Assembly (NCBI GenBank): GCA_014801955.1
Contig: JAAVDE010000041.1
Location: 50,870 to 114,869 of the forward strand
Source: Bacteroides sp.
GTDB taxonomy: Bacteria > Bacteroidota > Bacteroidia > Bacteroidales > Muribaculaceae
Reading direction: 5' to 3'
Length of the DNA stretch: 64,000 nucleotides
The notes beneath the pieces were generated by a model. That model was not told where the DNA came from, did no database searches, and was given only the letters and a program-made list of their open reading frames with translations. Position numbers and translations under genes: made by a program. This document shows, in pieces, positions 31,001 through 41,702 of this stretch (position 1 is its first letter; the number at the start of each line of letters is the position of its first letter).

Positions 31001-33226
31001 GGTAAGTTCAACGTTGAGCGCAACGGCGAACTGCTCGGCACCCTGGGCAAGTATCAGAACGACAATAACGCCGACGTTGCCGCCGGCGAGTTCAAGGTTC
31101 TGCTCCCCTACGAAACCGCCCGGGGCACTACCCACCTTCGCCTGCGCTTCGACTCTTCGTGGAACACTCAGGCATGGAACGCCGCCGCGGGCTGTTTCAC
31201 CCCCGACGGCACCACCAACCGCCTGGTCTACGAGTTGCTGCTCGACGTCGTTGACTCGCCGAAACATGCCTGCACCGTTACCTACCGCAGCAACGACCCC
31301 TCGATGGGTTCGATGCGCTCCGAAAACGAGTCTATGGTCTATAATCCGGGCGAAACGGTTATCATAACGGCCTTCCCCGCCGCCGGCTGCCGCGTTGCCC
31401 GCTGGGTCGACAACCACGGTCGCCAACTCCCCGCCGATTGGGTTAGCGCCGACGGCAACAGCGTTAGCTTCCGCGTTTTCGACAACGCTGAAATCACCGC
31501 CGAGTTCGAGCGGGTGCCGATTGAGATTTCGGGCTGGCAGTTCGAATGGGAGCCGCTGAGCAACGGCAGCATCGCCCTGACCGCCATCGCCGGCGAAGGC
31601 AGCGAGGAGCTGGACCTGAATTCGGCAAACCCTACCGTCGGGTCGGTCACTCCGGGGCTCTTCGCAGCAACTGAGCGGCTGACCCGCGTAACCCTCCCCG
31701 CCGCCGGCATGGTTGCCGACGGTTCGGTCAAGCTCTTTGAAACGAAAGTCACCGGCGACGGCACCGAAAATAAAATCTATCAGCTCGGAAGCACTATCGA
31801 GGGCAACCGCGACTACACGATGACGATTGTCGGAACCAACAGCGGCGCGGCCTTCAACGCCTGGGGCTCGGCCATCTGGGCCAACGGCACCAACGGCCTG
31901 GCAAATGACTACACCAACGGCTGGAGCCAGTTCTACATTTCGAAAGACGGCTTCCTGACGGTTAAGTGGGACGCCAACGACGCTACCAAAAAGACCTTCG
32001 GCGACGTTTGTCTGATAGGCTCGTTCAAGATAGTGGCCGCCTACGACGCCTCGGCCAAGAAGCTGGCCGTTACGGTTAGCAACGGCGCCGGTCAGTCGCA
32101 GTCAATAACGATTGCCAACAGCTCTACGATGCAAAACATTACGCGCTTCGCAACCAACTTGCCCGCCGGCATTGACTACACGGTCACTTTTACGCGCGGC
32201 GGCCTTACGGAGCAGGCTCCGGGCGATGCGTTTGCCGGCTGCCGCTCGCTGGCGGAGTTTAACGTTCCCGCCGGCTCGAAGGCCTATAAGAGCGGCAGCG
32301 GCCCGGTCGTTACTACCTCGAAGGGGCGCATCGTGGCCGTTGCCGAAGGAGCCATGCAAACCTATCCGTTCACCCTCGGCGCCTCAGCCGGGCTGCTCGG
32401 CGCCACCCCCCGTCTCAGCGGCGACGAGCTGACTGAGGGCGGCATTTCCTTTGGCAACGCCGACGGGTTCAACACGCTCTGGACCCTGAGCCACTCGTCG
32501 ACGCAGTCGGCCCTGAAGCACTTCAATTCCGAAACCTACGCCGCAGGCCGTAGTCTCGCCGCCGAGCCTGCCGCCGCGACCTACACCATAGATTATAGCG
32601 GCCAGACTCCCGCAATCACCGTCAAAACCGGCTCAACAACCGTTGGCTCGGCAAAGATGACGCTCGGTCTGCCCCTGGCGGCCATTGAGCTGACCGCCCC
32701 GGCAGCCGTGTTTGCGCTGACCGTGCCGGGCCGAACCGTTGGCCTGCCCGACGGAGTGATCGCCAACCGAATCGTCGCCGCCGTCGAAAAAGGCGCCGAA
32801 ATGGCTCCGTGTGACCGCCTGATTGCGGGCCACACGCCCGTAATCATTACCGGCGCCACTGCCGGCGCGCCGCTGCTGCTAACCATCGAGGCTTCCGCCG
32901 AGCCGATCGAACCGGGCGCCAATCTGCTGCGCGGAACGTGCGTTGCGCTGACCGCCACGGAGCCATACTATCTGCTCGGCAGCGACAACCGCTTCCGTCG
33001 CTGCGAGGCCGCAACCGTTATTCCCGCCAACGCGGCCTATATTCTCGCCTCAGACCTCCCCGCCGATACCGGCAGCAGCTTTCCGCTCTCGCTGCCCGAC
33101 GGCATTGACGAAATCCACGGCAACGGCGGCGACGGCGCCCCCATGCCCATGTATGACCTCGGCGGCCGCCCCGCAAAACGCGGCTATGTCGTAACGGCCA
33201 ATGGTCAGAAAATCCTCGTTAAATAA
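28055..33226 (+). CDS. GH89 alpha-N-acetylglucosaminidase (NAGLU) multidomain secreted protein with T9SS-like C-terminus
   Basis: NAGLU hallmarks ([67 protein letters not shown]); C-terminal bacterial-repeat domains; ends [14 protein letters not shown]. Confidence 0.9.
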   Translation: [1723 protein letters not shown]

Positions 33227-33229
33227 CCA

Positions 33230-35926
33230 ATGGAAAAACTTTTTCTACTCGACGCATATGCGCTGATTTATCGCGCCTACTATGCCCTGTTTCGCAATCC
33301 GCGCGTAACGTCGGCGGGCATGAACACCTCGGCCATTTTCGGCTTTATCAACACTCTCGACGACCTCATCAAAAAGGAACAGCCAACGCACCTGGCCGTG
33401 TGTTTCGACCCGCCGGGCGGCCACACTTTCCGCCACGAAATGTTTGCCGACTACAAGGCAGGCCGCGAAAAGCAGCCCGAAGACATTACCGTAGCCATCC
33501 CCTATATCAAGCGCGTTCTGGAGGCGATGTGCATCCCGGTCGTGGAAATAGCCGGCTATGAGGCCGACGACGTTATCGGCACTTTGGCCACCCGCGCCGC
33601 CGCCGAAGGCTACACGGTCTACATGATGACCCCCGACAAAGACTATGGTCAGCTCGTCAGCGACTCGATTTTTCAATATCGTCCCGCGCTGAAGGGCCAG
33701 GGCTTCGAGGTGCGCGGCCCGCAGCAGGTTTGTGAACGCTACGGCATTGACCGCCCCTCGCAGGTAATTGACCTGCTGGCGCTTGAAGGCGATGCCAGCG
33801 ATAACATTCCCGGCTGTCCGGGCGTCGGCGAGAAAACCGCCGTTAAGCTTATTTCGGAGTTCGGCTCGGTCGAGGGCCTGCTCGAAAACACGTCCAAGCT
33901 CAAAGGCGCTCTGAAAACCAAGGTTGAAGATAACCGCGAACAGATTCTGCTGAGCAAAGACCTCGCAACCATCCGCACCGGCCTCGACATTGACCTGCGC
34001 ATTGCCGATCTGCGCCGCTGCGAGCCGAACTTCGGCGAGCTGCGCAAAGTCTACGAGGAGCTGGAGTTCCGCTCGTTCATTGCCAAGCTCCCGGCCGAAA
34101 ATAAGAAGGCCGACACGCCGCCGGCAGTCGAACCGAGCCTCGGCGGCCTGTTTGACATGGCCGAGCCGGAGCCGGCAGCCGAAATTCCGCTCGGCAACTA
34201 TTCGGCCGACGCCGCGCCGCTGCTGGCCGAAGCCCTGCGCGCCGAACGCATTGCCCTGGCGCTCTATGCGGTCGGCGAGGAGGCGATGACCGCCGACCTG
34301 CGCGGCGCGGCAATCGCCGTTGAGCCGGGGCGCGCAGCCTTTATTCCCGCCGCGCGCATCGGCGAGCTCGCCCCGGTTCTGGAGCGACGGGAGCTGACGG
34401 TCGTTACCCACGATTTCAAGCGCGACATGCTCCTTCTGCGCCGCCACGGCGTTGAATGGCACGCCGGCCACTACGACACGTCGCTGGCCCACTATCTCCT
34501 CCAGCCCGAAATGCGCCATTGGCTCCCCGACGTTGTTCAGGAAATCCTGAATCTCAAAACGTTAGATGCCGACGACCCGGCCCTTGCGCGCAAGTTCAAG
34601 GAAATACCCGCCGAAATGGAGGTCAACCTGCTGTGTCAGCGCGCCGACATGGCCCTGCAGCTCTACGAGCCTCTGCGCTCCGCCCTGCGTCGGGCCGAAA
34701 TCTCGCCCGAACTCGAACAGCTCGAACAAGACCTCGCCCCGGTGCTCGCCGAAATGGAATGGACCGGAGTGCGCATCGACCCGTCGATACTCGCCGAGCG
34801 CAGCCGCGTGCTCTCCGAGCGCGTAGAGCAAATGGAGCAGCAAGCCTATGAAATGGCAGGCCGGTCGTTCAACATCAGTTCGCCGTCGCAGGTCGGTCAG
34901 GTGCTGTTTGGCGAACTGCTCCTCGACGCCAAGGTCAAGCGAACCAAAACCGGCGGCTATTCAACGACCGAAGAAACCCTCGAGAAATATCGGTCGGCTC
35001 ACCCGCTGGTTGACCTGATTCTTCAGATTCGCGGCCTTCGCAAACTTCTGGCAACCTACATCAACGCCCTACCCGCCCTCATCAACCCGCGCGACGGCAA
35101 AATCCACACGACCTACAACCAGACCGGAACCGCCACGGGCCGCCTGTCGTCAACCAACCCGAACCTGCAAAACATCCCCGTCAGAACCGACGAAGGACGC
35201 GAAATCCGCCGCGCCTTCATCGCCGACCCCGGCTGCCTGCTCCTGGCCGCCGACTACTCTCAGATTGAACTGCGGCTGATGGCCGACATTTCCGGCGACG
35301 AAGCAATGATCGAAGCCTTCCGCGAGGGCGAAGACATTCATCGCGCAACGGCGGCAAAAATCTACCACGAAAACCTCGCCGACGTTAGCGACACCCAGCG
35401 ACGCAACGCAAAAACCGCCAACTTCGGCATCATCTACGGCATTTCAGCCTTCGGACTGAGCGAACGCCTGAAAATTCCCCGCCCCGAAGCCAAGCAGCTC
35501 ATCGACGGATATTTCCGAACCTATCCCGGCGTTAAGCAATACATGACGGACACGGTTGACCACGCCCGCGAGCGCGGCTACGTCACGACCGTTATGGGTC
35601 GCCGCCGCATGTTGCCCGACATCGCGTCGCGCAACGCCGTTGTTCGCGGCTACGCCGAACGCAACGCCATCAACGCGCCGCTCCAAGGCTCCGCCGCCGA
35701 CATAATCAAGGTAGCGATGGTTCGCATAGCCGCCGAGATGCGCGCCCTCGGCCTCCGCTCAAAAATGATAATGCAAGTCCACGACGAACTCGTTTTCAAC
35801 GTTCTGCCCGACGAACTTCCCCGGCTCCAAACCCTCGTGGTCAGCCTGATGGAAAGCGCCTACTCAGGCCGCGTCCGCCTCTCGGTCAGCGCCGGCGCCG
35901 CCCCCAACTGGCTCGCCGCCCACTAA
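33230..35926 (+). CDS. polA: DNA polymerase I
   Basis: 5' nuclease (LFLLDAYALIYRAYYAL), degenerate 3'-5' exo domain, polymerase motifs A/B/C (LLAADYSQIELRLMADISGD, RRNAKTANFGIIYG, MQVHDEL). Confidence 0.96.
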   Translation: MEKLFLLDAYALIYRAYYALFRNPRVTSAGMNTSAIFGFINTLDDLIKKEQPTHLAVCFDPPGGHTFRHEMFADYKAGREKQPEDITVAIPYIKRVLEAMCIPVVEIAGYEADDVIGTLATRAAAEGYTVYMMTPDKDYGQLVSDSIFQYRPALKGQGFEVRGPQQVCERYGIDRPSQVIDLLALEGDASDNIPGCPGVGEKTAVKLISEFGSVEGLLENTSKLKGALKTKVEDNREQILLSKDLATIRTGLDIDLRIADLRRCEPNFGELRKVYEELEFRSFIAKLPAENKKADTPPAVEPSLGGLFDMAEPEPAAEIPLGNYSADAAPLLAEALRAERIALALYAVGEEAMTADLRGAAIAVEPGRAAFIPAARIGELAPVLERRELTVVTHDFKRDMLLLRRHGVEWHAGHYDTSLAHYLLQPEMRHWLPDVVQEILNLKTLDADDPALARKFKEIPAEMEVNLLCQRADMALQLYEPLRSALRRAEISPELEQLEQDLAPVLAEMEWTGVRIDPSILAERSRVLSERVEQMEQQAYEMAGRSFNISSPSQVGQVLFGELLLDAKVKRTKTGGYSTTEETLEKYRSAHPLVDLILQIRGLRKLLATYINALPALINPRDGKIHTTYNQTGTATGRLSSTNPNLQNIPVRTDEGREIRRAFIADPGCLLLAADYSQIELRLMADISGDEAMIEAFREGEDIHRATAAKIYHENLADVSDTQRRNAKTANFGIIYGISAFGLSERLKIPRPEAKQLIDGYFRTYPGVKQYMTDTVDHARERGYVTTVMGRRRMLPDIASRNAVVRGYAERNAINAPLQGSAADIIKVAMVRIAAEMRALGLRSKMIMQVHDELVFNVLPDELPRLQTLVVSLMESAYSGRVRLSVSAGAAPNWLAAH

Positions 35927-35955
35927 TTCCTTCCCCCACCCCCACGAAAAAACCT

Positions 35956-35997
35956 CCCCCCTCGCTCATTACCCAAAGCGAGGGGGGATATATTTTT
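35956..35997. terminator. Bidirectional terminator between polA and DUF4834-like gene
   Basis: CCCCCCTCGCT-cattacccaa-AGCGAGGGGGG 11-bp perfect stem then T-rich. Confidence 0.8.
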
Positions 35998-36313
35998 AGG
36001 GGAGGTCTTCCCAGGTTATGTCGGTGATTTGCGATTCGGTTTCGGTGGTAGTGGTGCGGGTGGTGCCGTCGGCGGAGGTGGTTGAGCGGGTAGAGGTGGT
36101 TTCGGTAAATTCAACGTATTCGCCAACGCCGGGGTCTATTTTCTTTTTGGGACGCGGGGGTTGCTGTTGGCGCTGTTGTTGCCGGCGGCGCGCACGGGTT
36201 TGCTCTTCGGCGGCTTTGCGCCAGCTGCGCGAAACGCGCAGGAGCTTGATGAACGGGCCTATTATCGCGGCCCACACCATCAGGAGGATGCAGATGACTA
36301 TGAACGTAACCAT
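35996..36313 (-). CDS. DUF4834-like membrane-anchored protein
   Basis: N-terminal TM, charged linker, C-terminal YVEFTETTST...ITDITWEDLP; operonic with pssA. Confidence 0.7.
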   Translation of the reverse strand: MVTFIVICILLMVWAAIIGPFIKLLRVSRSWRKAAEEQTRARRRQQQRQQQPPRPKKKIDPGVGEYVEFTETTSTRSTTSADGTTRTTTTETESQITDITWEDLP

Positions 36314-36316
36314 CGG

Positions 36317-36994
36317 TCAGCGGCGGTTGGCCAGGGTGGAGATTGCACCGTAGAGGAAGTAGAGGGCAATGGCGGCGGCAAAGCCTGCCATGCCTAACCA
36401 GGCAACGAGGGCTACGGTAATTATTATAGTGAGGTAGCGGGGGTTGTTTTCGCGACCGAGTTTGAAGTCGTGGAATTTGAGCGAGGGGAGGTGAACGGGG
36501 GCTACCATCGCGAGGGCCACGAGGACGACCATCAGGGCGTAGGTCCATGCGCTTTCAGCCGCCGGGGGGCAGTTCTGCCAGAAGGCGGCCATGCCGATCC
36601 AAAAGAGGGCGTTGGCGGGGATGGGGAGGCCGATGAAGCCTTCGACCTTGGAGGTTTCAACGTTGAAGCGGGCCAGGCGCAGGGCGCCGCAAACGGGGAT
36701 TGCGAGGGCGAAGTAGCAGGCGGGAGCGGGGAGGAGGGTGTATACGATGGCCGCCGGGGCAACTCCGAAGCTGACCACGTCGCAGAGCGAGTCGAGTTCG
36801 GCGCCGATGGGCGAGTAGGCTTTGAGGGCGCGGGCAACGGCGCCGTCGAGGAAGTCGAAAACGGCGGCGGCGATGATGGCCACGGAGGCCCACTGGATGT
36901 TTCCGCTAAATGCCAGTGCAAGGGCTATGCAGCCGGAGGTTATGTTGAGGCAGGTAACGGCGTTGGGAATCGATTTTACGATTATGTTACTCAT
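36317..36994 (-). CDS. pssA: CDP-diacylglycerol--serine O-phosphatidyltransferase
   Basis: CDP-alcohol phosphotransferase motif (FDFLDGAVARALKAYSPIGAELDSLCDVVSFG). Confidence 0.93.
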   Translation of the reverse strand: MSNIIVKSIPNAVTCLNITSGCIALALAFSGNIQWASVAIIAAAVFDFLDGAVARALKAYSPIGAELDSLCDVVSFGVAPAAIVYTLLPAPACYFALAIPVCGALRLARFNVETSKVEGFIGLPIPANALFWIGMAAFWQNCPPAAESAWTYALMVVLVALAMVAPVHLPSLKFHDFKLGRENNPRYLTIIITVALVAWLGMAGFAAAIALYFLYGAISTLANRR

Positions 36995-37703
36995 TTTTGA
37001 GGAGTTGAGGGTCGGTTGATGGATTAAGGCGGCCAACGATGGTCATGCCGCCAACGGTTCGGTCGCCGATTTTGGCAAAGATTTCGGTTCCGAGGGGGAG
37101 GTAGAGGTCAACTCGCGAGCCGAGTTTGATGAAGCCCATGTGGTCTTCGATGTTGGCGGCGGTGTCGGGCTCGGCGTAGGTAACGATTCGGCGGGCCATA
37201 GCGCCGGCAACCTGGCGCATGAGGACGAGCTGGCCGTCGTCGGTCCGGATAACAACGGTTGAGCGCTCGTTTTCGGTCGAGGATTTCGGGAGCCAGGCCG
37301 ACATGAAGCGGCCGTCGTGGTGCTTGACGTAGATAACTTCGCCGTCGACGGGAAACCAGTTGGCGTGAACGTCGATCGGGCTCATGAAAACGCTGAGCTG
37401 AATGCAACGACACTTGAGGTATTCGCTTTCGTAGGTTTCCTCGAGGGCAACCACCTTGCCGTCAACGGAGGAAACGACAACGTTTTCGCGGCGCCCGGTG
37501 AAATGTCGTTTCGGGGAGCGGTAAAAGTTAACCAGCAGCAGGTAGAGGATAGCGGATATGACTGTTACTGCGATGCCGACAGGAGTCGACATCCACCAGA
37601 CGAGCACGTTGAACGACACTAAGAACGCAAGGGTAACTAACAAGATGTCAGTACCTTCACGATGGAGCCGCACGCGTTTCAGTGTTCTTCTTACTTTTCC
37701 CAT
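36987..37703 (-). CDS. psd: Phosphatidylserine decarboxylase
   Basis: Short Psd with SPIDVHANWFPVDGEV and C-terminal KLGSRVDLYLPLG autocleavage-region motif; adjacent to pssA. Confidence 0.93.
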   Translation of the reverse strand: MGKVRRTLKRVRLHREGTDILLVTLAFLVSFNVLVWWMSTPVGIAVTVISAILYLLLVNFYRSPKRHFTGRRENVVVSSVDGKVVALEETYESEYLKCRCIQLSVFMSPIDVHANWFPVDGEVIYVKHHDGRFMSAWLPKSSTENERSTVVIRTDDGQLVLMRQVAGAMARRIVTYAEPDTAANIEDHMGFIKLGSRVDLYLPLGTEIFAKIGDRTVGGMTIVGRLNPSTDPQLLKNE

Positions 37704-37797
37704 AATATTTTTTTAGTACGCAAAGTTACGAAAATTTTCTTAAAAACAAATAATTGCGTAACTTTGCAGTCAAAAATAAAGTTTTTCACGAAAAAAT

Positions 37798-39279
37798 ATG
37801 GCAGTAGAACTCCAACACCTGACTAAACGCAGCGAAAACTATTCGCAATGGTATAACGACCTGGTTGTCAAAGCCGACCTGGCCGAGCAAAGTGCAGTTC
37901 GCGGCTGCATGGTCATCAAGCCCTATGGCTATGCCATCTGGGAGAAGATGCAGCAGCAGCTCGACAAGATGTTTAAGGAAACCGGCCACCAGAACGCCTA
38001 TTTCCCGCTTTTGATTCCCAAGTCGTTTCTTTCGCGCGAGGCCGAACACGTTGAGGGCTTCGCAAAGGAGTGTGCGGTCGTTACGCACCACCGACTGATG
38101 AACGACCCCAACGGCGGCGGCGTTGTTGTTGACCCGGAAGCGCGCCTGGAGGAGGAGCTGATTATCCGCCCCACGTCGGAAACCATCATCTGGAACACCT
38201 ATAAGAATTGGATTACCTCATATCGCGACCTGCCTATTCTAGTTAACCAGTGGGCCAACGTTATGCGCTGGGAAATGCGCACGCGCATGTTCCTGCGCAC
38301 CGCCGAGTTCCTCTGGCAGGAGGGCCACACCGCCCACGCCACCTCCGACGAAGCTCAGGAGGAGGCCGTTAAGATGCTGAACGTTTACAAAACGTTTGCC
38401 GAAAAGTATATGGCCGTGCCGGTCGTTACAGGCGTTAAGACCGCCAACGAGCGCTTTGCCGGCGCCATTGAAACCTACACCATCGAGGCGATGATGCAGG
38501 ACGGCAAGGCTCTTCAGAGCGGCACTTCCCACTTCCTGGGCCAGAATTTCGCCAAGGCGTTTGACGTTAAGTTCGTTAACAAGCAGAACGAGCCGGAATA
38601 CGTTTGGGCAACCTCCTGGGGCGTGTCGACCCGTCTGATGGGCGCGCTGATCATGACCCACTCCGACGACAACGGCCTGGTCCTTCCGCCCCACCTGGCT
38701 CCGATTCAGGTTGTTATCGTTCCCATCTACAAGAACGACGAGCAGCGTCAGGCCGTTACCGAAAAGGTTATGCCAATCGTTGAAGCCCTGCGCGCCAAAG
38801 GCATTTCGGTTAAATATGACGACGCCGACAACCGCCGCCCCGGCTTCAAGTTTGCCGACTATGAGCTCAAGGGCGTGCCCGTTCGCCTGGCTATCGGCGC
38901 CCGCGACCTGGAGAACGGCACCGTTGAGGTTATGCGCCGCGACACTCTCGAAAAGGAAATCGACAGCCTCGACAGCATTACCGAACGCATCCCCGCCCTG
39001 CTCGAGGAAATTCAGGACAATATTTTCCAAAAAGCTCTGAAGCAGCGCGAGGCAATGACCTATAAGGTCGACAACTACGAGGACTTCAAGGCTCAGATCG
39101 AAAAGGGCGGCTTTATCCTGGCCCACTGGGACGGCACCCCCGAAACCGAAGAGCGCATCAAGGAGGAGACCAAGGCAACCATCCGCTGCATCCCCCTCGA
39201 CGCACCGGAGGAAGAGGGCGTTGACATGCTGACCGGCAAGCCTTCGAAGCGCCGCGTCATCTTTGCCCGCAACTATTAA
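37798..39279 (+). CDS. proS: Prolyl-tRNA synthetase
   Basis: Class II motifs ([24 protein letters not shown]), eukaryote/archaeal-type, C-terminal ProRS domain. Confidence 0.95.
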   Translation: MAVELQHLTKRSENYSQWYNDLVVKADLAEQSAVRGCMVIKPYGYAIWEKMQQQLDKMFKETGHQNAYFPLLIPKSFLSREAEHVEGFAKECAVVTHHRLMNDPNGGGVVVDPEARLEEELIIRPTSETIIWNTYKNWITSYRDLPILVNQWANVMRWEMRTRMFLRTAEFLWQEGHTAHATSDEAQEEAVKMLNVYKTFAEKYMAVPVVTGVKTANERFAGAIETYTIEAMMQDGKALQSGTSHFLGQNFAKAFDVKFVNKQNEPEYVWATSWGVSTRLMGALIMTHSDDNGLVLPPHLAPIQVVIVPIYKNDEQRQAVTEKVMPIVEALRAKGISVKYDDADNRRPGFKFADYELKGVPVRLAIGARDLENGTVEVMRRDTLEKEIDSLDSITERIPALLEEIQDNIFQKALKQREAMTYKVDNYEDFKAQIEKGGFILAHWDGTPETEERIKEETKATIRCIPLDAPEEEGVDMLTGKPSKRRVIFARNY

Positions 39280-39310
39280 CGGAACACTGATTCATTTCTA
39301 AGACATATTA

Positions 39311-39710
39311 AGAGAGAAAGAGGGGCCGTCGGGCCGTCCGTCGCGCGCCGCCCGGTTCGGCGCGAGGAAAGTCCGGGCAACATAGAGCACCATATTATCT
39401 AACGGATAGCTGTCGGAATAAATAACGGCAGAGTAGCGTGACAGAAAATAACCGCCCGCGCGACCAACGCGCCGCGCAGGCAAGGGTGAAAAGGTGGGGT
39501 AAGAGCCCACCGGGGCCGATGGCGACATTGGCTGCCGCACGCCTTATGGGTTGCAAGGTCAAGTATACCGGCAATTAAGGGTTGCTCGCCCGCTGCCGGG
39601 GGGTAGACTGCGTCAGATAAATGACGGACCGCGGGGCCGTTTGCCTAAAAGCAATAACGACTTCCGACGACATAACCCGGCTTACAACCTGACCGCCCCT
39701 CTTTCTCTCT
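39311..39710 (+). ncRNA. rnpB: RNase P RNA (bacterial class A)
   Basis: GAGGAAAGTCCGGGC (CR-I), ACAGAAA, AAGGGTGAAAAGGTGGGGTAAGAGCCCACCGG, GGGTAGACTGCGTCAGATAAATGACGG, ACATAACCCGGCTTAC; terminal helix AGAGAGAAAGAGGGGC / GCCCCTCTTTCTCTCT. Confidence 0.95.
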
Positions 39711-39727
39711 TATTTTATTTTTCAGCG

Positions 39728-40135
39728 ATGAGTGTAGACGATATTCTTGAACGGGCCGGAGTGCGACCCACGGCCAACAGGGTTTTGGTTTTCAAGGCCC
39801 TGCAGGCAGCCCGCTCGCCGATGAGCCTGATTGAGCTGGAAACCGCGCTGGAAACCCTGGAGCGGTCGAGCGTTTTGCGCGCGCTGACCGTGTTTGCCGA
39901 CAACGACATCGTTCACCTGCTCGAGGATGGCCGCGGAGTCACCAAATATGAGCTCTGCCACAGCCACGACCACTCCTCGCTCAACGACCAGCACCCCCAT
40001 TTTTACTGCGAAAAATGCCAGCGGGTCTACTGCTTTGACTCCGAAGCGGTTCCGCCCGTCAATATGCCCGCCGGCTTCAGCGCCCGCTCGGTCAACTACA
40101 TGATCAAGGGCCTCTGCCCGCATTGCGGCGGCTGA
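39728..40135 (+). CDS. Fur family transcriptional regulator
   Basis: Winged helix RPTANRVLVFKALQAARSPMSLIELE, HSHDHSSLNDQHPHFYCEKC and CPHC zinc motifs. Confidence 0.9.
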   Translation: MSVDDILERAGVRPTANRVLVFKALQAARSPMSLIELETALETLERSSVLRALTVFADNDIVHLLEDGRGVTKYELCHSHDHSSLNDQHPHFYCEKCQRVYCFDSEAVPPVNMPAGFSARSVNYMIKGLCPHCGG

Positions 40136-40203
40136 CTCCGCCGAATTTATTTTTGGGGATTTCGGATTTTTTTCATAACTTTGCGTGCAATTTTACACCC
40201 TAA

Positions 40204-41697
<1,494 letters not shown>

Positions 41698-41702
41698 AGA
41701 AA

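Noticed and set aside
39551-39727. N-terminal extension of the Fur-family ORF
   Set aside because: Lies inside RNase P RNA; the conserved Fur start is at 39728
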